Assembly: GCF_013359775.1 (NCBI RefSeq)
Contig: NZ_JABMCI010000054.1
Coordinates: 1-64,000, forward strand
Direction of reading: 5' to 3'
Length of the DNA: 64,000 nucleotides
Source of the DNA: Cellulomonas humilata
GTDB lineage: Bacteria; Actinomycetota; Actinomycetes; Actinomycetales; Cellulomonadaceae
Part shown: piece by piece, positions 57,693 to 64,000 of the stretch
Numbering within the stretch: the first letter of the stretch is position 1
How the letters are laid out: every line of letters starts with the position of its first letter
Notes under the pieces: generated by a model
Seen by the model: only the letters and a program-made list of their open reading frames with translations
Database searches by the model: none
What the model was told of the DNA's origin: nothing
Position numbers and translations under genes: made by a program

Positions 57693-57715
57693 GGTGTCAT
57701 AGATGCCATGACACC
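57693..57715. repeat. inverted repeat covering the start codon of the first EAL-like gene
   Basis: GGTGTCAT (57693-57700), 7-base spacer AGATGCC, ATGACACC (57708-57715): perfect 8-bp arms. The right arm begins with the start codon. It could be an operator or an mRNA hairpin that hides the start. The remainder of the 209-base gap 57499-57707 holds only a CCGGTG/CACCGG hairpin (57558-57563, 57576-57581). Confidence 0.5.
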
Positions 57716-58436
57716 GGACGACGCCGACGGGCGGCTCGCGCACCTCGCAGCCGCGGTGGAGGACGCCATCCCTCTTGCCCTCCGGCAGGAGTGGTCGCAA
57801 CGGATCTCCCACGAGCCGGTGCTCGTCGCGCGGCAGGGGATCTTCTCGGAGCACGGCCGACCGTTCGCCTACCAGCTGTCGTTCCGCTCGCCCGACCAGC
57901 ACACCGCGACCGCCGTCTCGTGGAGCTCCCACCAGCACGAACGAGCCACGGCGCACGTGTTCGGCGCCACCTTCGGGCGGGCGGACCTGGAGCACGTCGC
58001 CAACGGGCGGCTGCTGTTCGTGCGGTGCCCGAGGGCCTACCTGGTGGGCGACCTGCCCATCCCGCGGCGTCCCGACCGCCTGGTGATCGAGGTCAACGAC
58101 GCCGTGACCATCGACTCCGCCGTGCTGTCCGGCATCCGGCGGCTGCGGGAAGAGGGTTTCCGCGTGGCGGTCCCGGCCTTCGTCAGCAACCCGAACCAGC
58201 GTCGCCTGCTCCCCCACGCCGACTTCGTCAAGATCGACGTGCGGGACCTCGACGTCGAGGGTCCGCCGGTCGTCCACCTCGCCCGGTCGTACGGTGCGCT
58301 GCTGGTCGCCGAGTACGTGGAGAGCCCCGACACCCTCCGGCACGCCCGGGACCTCGGCTTCACGCTGTTCCAGGGCAACCTGCTCGAGCGGGCCGGCGTG
58401 CTCGACCGCGCAGGCGCCCGCCGCGTGAGCCTGTAG
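57708..58436 (+). CDS. degenerate EAL-domain protein
   Basis: 242 aa, YuxH-like EAL fold: VARQGIFSEHGRPFAYQL near residue 40, VKIDVRDLDVEG, AEYVESPDTL and LGFTLFQGN. Key catalytic positions are changed: the E of EAL is Q in AYQLSFRS, the Asn of the NVS-type motif is lost (LLFVRCPRA) and the DDFG-type acidic pair is replaced in RVAVPAFVS. Phosphodiesterase activity on c-di-GMP is therefore unlikely; it may bind c-di-GMP or a protein. Paralogue of the next gene. ATG 57708 lies in an inverted repeat. Confidence 0.83.
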   Translation: MTPDDADGRLAHLAAAVEDAIPLALRQEWSQRISHEPVLVARQGIFSEHGRPFAYQLSFRSPDQHTATAVSWSSHQHERATAHVFGATFGRADLEHVANGRLLFVRCPRAYLVGDLPIPRRPDRLVIEVNDAVTIDSAVLSGIRRLREEGFRVAVPAFVSNPNQRRLLPHADFVKIDVRDLDVEGPPVVHLARSYGALLVAEYVESPDTLRHARDLGFTLFQGNLLERAGVLDRAGARRVSL

Positions 58437-58535
58437 GCCCGTGGTGCGGTCCGTCCGTCACTCAGCCCGTCACAATGCGTTACTCCGGTCGGGTGAACGG
58501 CGTCATAGAGCCGCTGCACCTCGCTCTCATCCGGT

Positions 58536-59159
58536 GTGACCGCGACCGTCGTCTCCCCCGCCGTCCCCTCTCGGCTCCCGATCGCACGCCAACCGATCTG
58601 GACCGCGGACGGTCGGCTGTTCGGTAACGAGTTCCTCTACCGATCCCGTGACGGGCTCCCCGCTCAGGTCGACCGCTGGCGCTCCGACCGACAGGACGTG
58701 GCCACGGCCTCCGTGCTCGACGTGCTCTTCGGTGACGGACCTCCGGTGGCCACCTCGTTCGCCTTCGTGAACGTCACCCGCTCGTTCCTGGTCGACGACC
58801 GCCCCCTCCCCGCCCACGCCGGACGGCTCGTGCTCGAGGTCGTCGAGTCCGTGGTCGCCGACGACGACGTGCTCGACGGTCTCCAGCGGTTGCGTGCACG
58901 CGGGTACCGCATCGCGATCGACGACTTCTCGGCCGCGCCGGACCAGGTGGCGATGATGCCGTACGCGGACTTCGTGAAGATCGACTGCCGCGACGTGCAC
59001 CGACAGGGTGCCGCGCTGGTGCAGCTCGCGCGTCGGCACGGTGCCAAGCTCGTGGCCGAGCGCGTGGCCGACGTCGCCCTCGTCGAGGAGTGCCGGGCGT
59101 GGGGCTTCGACCTGCTCCAGGGCGACGTGCTGGGCCCCGCGATCACCCTGGCCGGCTAG
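58536..59159 (+). CDS. EAL-domain protein (candidate c-di-GMP phosphodiesterase)
   Basis: 207 aa, a compact YuxH-like EAL domain without other domains. Conserved positions seem intact: ARQPIW then GNEFLYRS (E of EAL), FVNVTR (Asn), LVLEVVES (Glu), IAIDDFS (Asp-Asp), FVKIDC (Lys), LVAERV (Glu) and LLQGD (Gln). It may hydrolyse c-di-GMP, but it is shorter than a typical 240-aa EAL. The 99-base gap from the degenerate paralogue contains GTCATAGA (58502-58509), also present before the first gene (57696-57703). GTG 58536 region: the frame starts at 58536 with no clear ribosome-binding site. Confidence 0.85.
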   Translation: MTATVVSPAVPSRLPIARQPIWTADGRLFGNEFLYRSRDGLPAQVDRWRSDRQDVATASVLDVLFGDGPPVATSFAFVNVTRSFLVDDRPLPAHAGRLVLEVVESVVADDDVLDGLQRLRARGYRIAIDDFSAAPDQVAMMPYADFVKIDCRDVHRQGAALVQLARRHGAKLVAERVADVALVEECRAWGFDLLQGDVLGPAITLAG

Positions 59160-59169
59160 CTCGGGATCC

Positions 59170-60186
59170 TCAGGTCCCGACCGCGCCCGCGACGCGCAGG
59201 ACGGCCCGTTCGACGGCGAACTGCGGGTCGCGACCCTCCCCCTTGACCTCGGCATCCGCCTGCGCGACGGCCGAGATGGCGCTGGCGAGCCCCTCCGGCG
59301 TCCACCGGCGCAGGTCCGACTGGGCCCGGTCGGTCTGCCACGGTGCGAGGCCGAGGTCCCGAAGAGCGCCCGCGCCGCGGCCGCGCACGGCCGCGACCTT
59401 GGCCAGCACCCGCAGCTTGGCCGCCAGTGCCGCGACGACGGGGACGGGATCCACCCCGGTGGCCAGCGCGTGCCGGAGCAGCGACACGGCCTGCCCGGTC
59501 TGCCCGGCGACGGCGGCGTCGGCCACCCGGAAGCCGGTCGCCTCGATGCGGCCGCCGTAGTACCGCTCGACCACGTCAGGTCCGATCAGGCCGGTGGTGT
59601 CCGCGACCAGCTGGGCGCACGACGAGGCGAGCTCGCGCAGGTCGCTGCCGACCGCGTCGACGAGGGCGCGCACCGCCTGGGCGTCCGCCCGGCGACCCGC
59701 CCGCCGCAGCTCTGCGGTGACGAACGCGGTCTTGTCTCCGTCCGACTTGATCACGTCGCACGCCACCGTCGGGACGCCCGAGGCGCGGAGCGTGTCCAGG
59801 AGCTTCTTGCCTCGTTGGCCCGCGGCGTGGCGCAGGACCAGCACGACGTCGGAGGGGGGCGCCGCGAGATACGCGGTGACGTCGCTCAGCAGCTCGTCGG
59901 TGGCGCGCTCGAGCCCGTCGACCACGACGACCTTGTCCTCGGCGAACAGGGACGGGCTGGTGACCACCCCGAGCGTGCCGACCGTGTAGTCGGCCGCGTC
60001 CACCCGCGTGAGCTCGACCCCGGAGTCGGCGGCACGGGCGAGCGCGACGACCCGGTCGACCGCGCGGTCGGCGAGCAGACCCTCGGCGCCGCTGACCAGG
60101 AGGACAGGCGCCAGCTCGACCGCCTCCCAGGGCACACCGACGGTGGCGCGGGAGGCGGGTCGACGGGTGGCGGGAGGCACGGGCAC
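59170..60186 (-). CDS. holA: DNA polymerase III subunit delta
   Basis: 338 aa clamp-loader subunit. Recognised by LLVSGAEGLLADRAVDRV in the N-terminal AAA-like fold, LFAEDKVVVVDGLE and VLVLRHAAGQRGKKLLDTLR. GTG 60186 or GTG 60180 is the start. It ends the leuS-degV-comEA-comEC-holA leftward order, 13 bases after comEC. Confidence 0.93.
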   Translation of the reverse strand: MPVPPATRRPASRATVGVPWEAVELAPVLLVSGAEGLLADRAVDRVVALARAADSGVELTRVDAADYTVGTLGVVTSPSLFAEDKVVVVDGLERATDELLSDVTAYLAAPPSDVVLVLRHAAGQRGKKLLDTLRASGVPTVACDVIKSDGDKTAFVTAELRRAGRRADAQAVRALVDAVGSDLRELASSCAQLVADTTGLIGPDVVERYYGGRIEATGFRVADAAVAGQTGQAVSLLRHALATGVDPVPVVAALAAKLRVLAKVAAVRGRGAGALRDLGLAPWQTDRAQSDLRRWTPEGLASAISAVAQADAEVKGEGRDPQFAVERAVLRVAGAVGT

Positions 60187-60199
60187 AGCCTGCCAGACG

Positions 60200-61738
60200 T
60201 CACCGACGCTCGGCGGCGCGGTGGACCACGAGCAGCCGGAGGGCACATGCGCCCGCCACGGTGAGCACGGCGACGCCGGCCCACCCCGGCAGCCACTCCA
60301 CCTGAGCGCCCGGCGCAGCGGCCGCCACCCGCGTGACCGCACCGATCCACCAGCACGCCGCCCCGGCCCCGAGCGACAGGACGTGCGCCCCTCCGCTCCA
60401 CCACGGTGCGACGCAGCCGGCGGCGAGGCCCAGCACGGTGGCCGGTGCGATGGCGGGCGCCACCAGGACGTTCGCCGGCACGGCGTAGAGCGCGACGGTG
60501 GGCGTCAGCAGGAGGATCACCGGCGCGCAGACCAGCTGCGCGGCGACCGGCAGGGCGAGCGCGGTGGCGAGAGGACGGCCGCACGCCGGCGCCCAGCGCT
60601 CGGCCAACGGGCCGCCCAGCAGCACCAGACCGCCCGTGGCGAGCACGGAGAGGACGAACCCCAGCTCGCCGGCCAGCCACGGGTCCGCGACGAGCAGCAC
60701 CACGACGGTCGCGGCGAGCGCGGCGGGCGCCCGGTGCGGACGGCCCAGCAGCACGCCGAGGACCGCGACCAGCCCCATCGTGGCGGCGCGCAGCACGCTC
60801 GGCGACGGGTGCACCACCAGGACCATGCACGCCATCGCCGCGAAGGCCACGGCGACGCGGGCCCACCGGGGCAGCCGAAGCGCGGACGCGAGCGCGAGGA
60901 CGAGGGCGGCGACCAGCGAGAAGTGCGCGCCGGACACCGCCGTCACGTGCGTCAGCCCGGCGGTGCGCAGGGCGCCGACCAGGTCCGCGGGGACCGTCGA
61001 GGTGTCGCCGACCGTGACGCCGGGGAGCAGCGCCCCGGCGTCACCCGGCAGCCGGTCCGCCAGGGCTCCGATCCCGTCCCGGAACACCGCCGCGGCGGCG
61101 TCCGCGCCCGACGGTGGCCGCACGATCTCCGGCGCCCCGCTGCTGAGCAGCACCGCGACGGTCCGGCCACCGGGCTCCCCCGGTCGCACCCGGCCGGCGC
61201 CGGAGACGCGGGCGCCGTAGGGCACCGACGCCCACGAGGTCGGTCCGAGGACCAGCACCCTCCCCGTCGCGCCCGACGCACGTCCGCCGGCGGTGACCCG
61301 GTCGACGGCGAGCAGGCACCGGACGCGCTCGGGGGCTCCCGGCCAGGCGGGGGCGAGCACGGTCGGCTCGGCGACGACGATCCCGTCGACCCGCCCCACC
61401 GACGCCTCACGGGCGAGCACGGGCAGCAGACCGGCGGCACGTGCGGTCGTCTGGCTCGCGCCCGCGCCGAGCACGGCCGATCCCGCGACCAGGGCGAGGG
61501 CGAGCACGGGACCGACCACGCTCGGCCGCCGGACCGTCGCGCCCCGACCAGCCGACCGACCCCACAGGAACCCGCCGACCGCGAGCGCGAGACACACCCC
61601 GGCGCCCACCAGGGCCACGCGCCCCGGAACCCGTGTGACCACCAGGGCAGCCGCCCACGCGGCGACGGCCGCGGGCAGGAGCCGCACGTCGACGGTGGGA
61701 GGCGGGTCCGTGTCGTCGACCGGCGCGGCCGGGGTCAC
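60200..61738 (-). CDS. comEC: ComEC/Rec2 family protein without the C-terminal metallo-beta-lactamase domain
   Basis: 512 aa, about ten hydrophobic helices. It contains the DUF4131-type N-terminal part and the competence core (AGLTHVTAVSGAHFSLVAAL, SVLRAATMGLVAVLGVLLG, GELGFVLSVLATGGLVLL). The protein ends in a hydrophobic helix and a short basic tail (VVHRAAERR). The metallo-beta-lactamase nuclease-like domain that usually follows (total ~750 aa) is absent, and holA begins 13 bases later. GTG 61738 overlaps the comEA stop (GTGA). DNA uptake role is inferred from the family. Confidence 0.88.
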   Translation of the reverse strand: MTPAAPVDDTDPPPTVDVRLLPAAVAAWAAALVVTRVPGRVALVGAGVCLALAVGGFLWGRSAGRGATVRRPSVVGPVLALALVAGSAVLGAGASQTTARAAGLLPVLAREASVGRVDGIVVAEPTVLAPAWPGAPERVRCLLAVDRVTAGGRASGATGRVLVLGPTSWASVPYGARVSGAGRVRPGEPGGRTVAVLLSSGAPEIVRPPSGADAAAAVFRDGIGALADRLPGDAGALLPGVTVGDTSTVPADLVGALRTAGLTHVTAVSGAHFSLVAALVLALASALRLPRWARVAVAFAAMACMVLVVHPSPSVLRAATMGLVAVLGVLLGRPHRAPAALAATVVVLLVADPWLAGELGFVLSVLATGGLVLLGGPLAERWAPACGRPLATALALPVAAQLVCAPVILLLTPTVALYAVPANVLVAPAIAPATVLGLAAGCVAPWWSGGAHVLSLGAGAACWWIGAVTRVAAAAPGAQVEWLPGWAGVAVLTVAGACALRLLVVHRAAERR

Positions 61739-62778
61739 ACGCGCACCAGCTCGCGCAGCCGCTCGAGCAGCGTGGGACCGATGCCGGTGACGTCGGCGAG
61801 CTCGTCGACCGAGGCGAACGGCCGGTCCTCGCGGTGCGCGACGATCCGGCCCGCCAGCACGGGGCCGATGCCGGGCAGCGCATCGAGGGCCGCCTCGTCC
61901 GCGCCGTTCAGGTCGAGGAGCTCGTCGCCGGCCCCGGCGGTGGCGGCACCCGCACCCACCGCCTGCTCGCCCGGCCGCGGGACGGCGATCTGCTCACCGT
62001 CCACGAGGAGCCGCGCCAGGTTGAGGGCGCTCACCTGCGCGTCGGCGCTCGCACCTCCGGCCGCGGCGATCGCGTCGACCACCCGCGATCCCGCCGGCAG
62101 CCGGACGACGCCCGGCGCAGCGACGGCACCGACCACGTCGACGACCACCTCGGCCGCTGCGCCCGTCGGGTCGGCGGCGGTCCCGCTCGGCGCCGGGACG
62201 GGGAGCACGACCGCCGGCCCGGGCGCGAGCGATACCGTCCGCAACGCGACACCCCCGGCCACCAGGAGCACGACGAGCCCCGCGGCAGCGCCGACCTGCC
62301 ACGACACGGTCCACCGGACGCGGCGACGCGGCGCCGGCGTGCGGGTGGTCGGGTCCCCGTGCGCCGCGGTGTACCCGACCGCCGCGACCTGGAGCGCGGC
62401 GGTCGTCCGGGCCACCGGGCCAACCGGGAGGGCCGGGTCGACGGGGGCGGCCGGGTCGACGGGGACGGCCGGGTCGACGGGGACGGCCGGGTCGACCGGG
62501 ACGGCCGGGTCGACCGGGACGGCCGGGTCGACCGGGACGGCCGGGACCGCGGCGGGCGGCGTGACGCGGGGCGGCGCGGGGTCGCGCACCGCGCCGTGCG
62601 GGACCCACCCGGTGGCTTGGGGCGGTGTATCGACTCTCGGGAACGCGAGCGGTTCATCAGGCCCGACGGTCGAGGCCGACGGCGGTGGTCGTGGCGCGAC
62701 CGGTGACGCGCGGTGCGTGGTGAGTGCGGACAGCCGGCGCCGGGTGGTCAGGGCGAGGTCGCGGTCACGGCGTGGCAC
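61735..62778 (-). CDS. comEA: ComEA-family helix-hairpin-helix protein
   Basis: 347 aa. A cytoplasmic N-terminal half of ~150 residues with a repeated DPAVPV unit, a transmembrane helix (VGAAAGLVVLLVAGGVAL), a SLBB-like part (VVDVVGAVAAPGVVRLPAGS) and a C-terminal HhH DNA-binding module (DLNGADEAALDALPGIGPVL and VTGIGPTLLERLREL). Binds incoming DNA in competence systems. The N-terminal repeat is coded by six 18-bp units. Leaderless GTG 62778. Confidence 0.9.
   Translation of the reverse strand: MPRRDRDLALTTRRRLSALTTHRASPVAPRPPPSASTVGPDEPLAFPRVDTPPQATGWVPHGAVRDPAPPRVTPPAAVPAVPVDPAVPVDPAVPVDPAVPVDPAVPVDPAAPVDPALPVGPVARTTAALQVAAVGYTAAHGDPTTRTPAPRRRVRWTVSWQVGAAAGLVVLLVAGGVALRTVSLAPGPAVVLPVPAPSGTAADPTGAAAEVVVDVVGAVAAPGVVRLPAGSRVVDAIAAAGGASADAQVSALNLARLLVDGEQIAVPRPGEQAVGAGAATAGAGDELLDLNGADEAALDALPGIGPVLAGRIVAHREDRPFASVDELADVTGIGPTLLERLRELVRV
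62433..62540 (-). repeat. 18-bp tandem repeat, six copies, in comEA
   Basis: Six units of CCGGGTCGACSGGGACGG type (62433-62450, then every 18 bases to 62540), with the fourth to sixth identical and the others differing at one or two bases. Encodes the repeated hexapeptide AVPVDP. Confidence 0.9.
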
Positions 62779-62784
62779 GCGCCG

Positions 62785-62790
62785 AACCTA
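62785..62790 (-). promoter_or_regulatory. -10 element TAGGTT, leaderless start of comEA
   Basis: Minus-strand TAGGTT, CGGCGC, GTG 62778: spacing of 6. Confidence 0.5.
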
Positions 62791-62885
62791 CGGACGCCTC
62801 CGTCCGGCACGGTCGCAGCGCGGGACGGCTGTGCCCGCCGGTCCCGCCGGACGGGCTGTGGGCGGGTCGGGGCGCCCGGGCGGGC

Positions 62886-63845
62886 TCAGGCGTCGGCGAC
62901 GACGATCGCCAGCAGGCCCGGCCCGACGTGTGCGGCGAGCACGGCACCGGACTCGCAGACCACCGTCTCCTCGACCCGCCCGCCGCTCGTAGCCTTGAGC
63001 TCGTCGGCCAGCGTCGCCGCAATCTCGGCCTGCCCCAGGTGGTGCACCGCCACCCGGGCGTGCGGGCGCCGCGCGATGTCAGCCGCGGCCAGCGCGACGA
63101 GCCGGTCCCTGGCGGAGCGTCGCGTCCGCACCTTCTCCACCACCTCGATCGCACCGTCGTGGAGCGAGAGGATCGGGCGCAGGCCGAGCACGATGCCGAA
63201 CGCCGTCGCCGGCATGCTCAGCCGGCCACCCTTGCGCAGGTGCTCCAGCGAGTCCACCAGGAACCAGACCCGTGTCGACGCCGCGACGGCGAGAGCGTGC
63301 TCGGCCACCAGGCTCCCCGACGGCAGGGACGGTCCGACCCGACCCCGGGCGTGCCACCGGGCACGGGCGGCGGCGAACGGACCCGCCCCCGGTGCCGGCG
63401 CGGGCGGTTCGGGTGGGCCGAGCGAGAAGCGCGCCGCGTCGAGCACCGCGAAGCCCAGCGCCATCGCGACCGCCCCGGAGTCGACCACGTGCACGGTCAC
63501 CGGTGCGGCCTCCGCGGCGAGGCTCGCCGCCCGCACCGTGCCCGACAGCTCCCCCGACAGGTGGATCGACACGATCTCTCGGGCGCCGGACGCCGCGGCC
63601 CGGTCGTACGCCGCGGCGAAGGCCGCCGGTGACGGCTGCGACGTCGACACCCTGGCGCCCCGGGTCAGCGCCGTGAGCAGGGCGCCCGGGGTCAGGTCGA
63701 CGCCCTCGATGTGCCGCTCGCCGTCGACGACGACATCCAGCGGGACGACACCGATGCCCCACCGCTCGGCCGCGCCCTCGGGGAGCGAGGCCGTGGAGTC
63801 GGTGACGATCGCCACGGACGGCTGCTCAGGGCGACGACCGGGCAT
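62886..63845 (-). CDS. DegV family fatty-acid-binding protein
   Basis: 319 aa. It begins with VAIVTDSTASLPEGAAERW (the fatty-acid-binding Ser/Thr motif), then a STSQPSPAAFAAAYDRA segment and IVSIHLSGELSGTV. The insertion with PPEPPAPAPGAGP is Pro-rich. DegV proteins bind fatty acids and may feed a fatty-acid kinase. Starts 5 bases after leuS stop. Confidence 0.93.
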   Translation of the reverse strand: MPGRRPEQPSVAIVTDSTASLPEGAAERWGIGVVPLDVVVDGERHIEGVDLTPGALLTALTRGARVSTSQPSPAAFAAAYDRAAASGAREIVSIHLSGELSGTVRAASLAAEAAPVTVHVVDSGAVAMALGFAVLDAARFSLGPPEPPAPAPGAGPFAAARARWHARGRVGPSLPSGSLVAEHALAVAASTRVWFLVDSLEHLRKGGRLSMPATAFGIVLGLRPILSLHDGAIEVVEKVRTRRSARDRLVALAAADIARRPHARVAVHHLGQAEIAATLADELKATSGGRVEETVVCESGAVLAAHVGPGLLAIVVADA

Positions 63846-63850
63846 GCGGC

Positions 63851-64000
63851 TCAGGCCGGGACGACGTTGACGAGCTTCGGCGCACGGACGATCACGGTGC
63901 GGATGTCGCGCCCGTCGAGCGCGCGCTGCACACCGACGTCGGCGAGCGCCAGCGCGCGCAGGTCGTCCTCGGACGCGTCCGACGCCACCTCGGCACGCCC
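63851..64000 (-). CDS. leuS: leucyl-tRNA synthetase, C-terminal fragment
   Basis: Last 49 residues of a gene running past the right edge. The end [20 protein letters not shown] then VNVVPA is the LeuRS C-terminal segment, which contacts the tRNA elbow. The frame is open to the last base of the window. The stop is 5 bases before the degV start. Confidence 0.9.
   Translation of the reverse strand, partial: GRAEVASDASEDDLRALALADVGVQRALDGRDIRTVIVRAPKLVNVVPA

Noticed and set aside
57594..58497. CGGGTGAA shared by both EAL upstream regions (57594-57601, 58490-58497)
   Set aside because: Distances to the genes and to GTCATAGA differ widely (94 versus 4 bases), so it is probably chance in GC-rich DNA.
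62433..62540. CRISPR-like repeat array
   Set aside because: Units are contiguous without spacers and keep the comEA reading frame, so it is a coding tandem repeat.

Overview
This window comes from a chromosome of a very GC-rich actinobacterium. Gene content, gene order, GTG starts and protein styles (LepA, RpsT, HrcA/DnaJ, CNNM/Era, mycothiol-type enzymes) point to the Micrococcales, most likely a Cellulomonas relative; that is inferred from family resemblance, not from a search. Genes are packed tightly, often with 4-bp ATGA/GTGA overlaps. No stretch over 300 bases lacks a gene. No tRNA, rRNA, insertion sequence, prophage or CRISPR array was seen.

Layout. 1-4.8 kb: starch/maltodextrin island with the end of a LacI-type regulator, a cytoplasmic GH13 glucosidase, a secreted GH13 amylase lipoprotein and a divergent PfkB sugar kinase. 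An array of GCAAC/GTTGC half-sites lies between the last two. 4.8-16.7 kb: dusB, an ECF sigma factor with a partner membrane protein, glyS, a zinc ABC importer with a Zur-like site on its promoter, a DedA-like protein, uppS, recO, a GH114 lipoprotein and leuA. A leucine-rich leader peptide and hairpin precede leuA. 16.7-35.2 kb: one long leftward cluster running from PP2C phosphatase through FHA protein, Ser/Thr kinase, giant Ig/Fn3 surface protein, MoxR ATPase, DUF58, transglutaminase-like protein and RDD-FHA protein to two membrane-anchored beta-propellers. It resembles the kinase/Fn3/AAA/DUF58/transglutaminase cluster known from bifidobacteria, but the transglutaminase has lost its catalytic Cys and His.

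35.3-43.8 kb: housekeeping block read leftward: hrcA-dnaJ (CIRCE-controlled), rsmE, phoH, ybeY, a CNNM/CBS protein, era and a membrane-fused hydrolase. 43.8-51.3 kb: DUF3097, three small membrane proteins, hemW, lepA and a DinB/MDMPI-like enzyme. 51.3-55.3 kb: transglutaminase, alpha-E and ATP-grasp operon, divergent from a solitary MazF-like protein. 55.5-59.2 kb: rpsT, then an HTH-TPR regulator next to a tiny secreted Cys-Cys peptide, then two EAL-like proteins, one degenerate. 59.2-64 kb: holA, a short comEC, comEA, degV and the end of leuS.

The strongest candidate for an undescribed system is the HTH-TPR regulator with its adjacent secreted 48-aa peptide (about 55.9-57.5 kb). It has the layout of a peptide-pheromone quorum-sensing pair (RRNPP type, known mainly from Firmicutes), in an actinobacterium and beside two c-di-GMP-type genes. 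Other notable signals are the leuA attenuator with a leaderless leader peptide, a recurrent TANNNT-N6-8-start pattern indicating widespread leaderless transcription, and the catalytically dead transglutaminase inside a kinase/phosphatase/FHA surface cluster.
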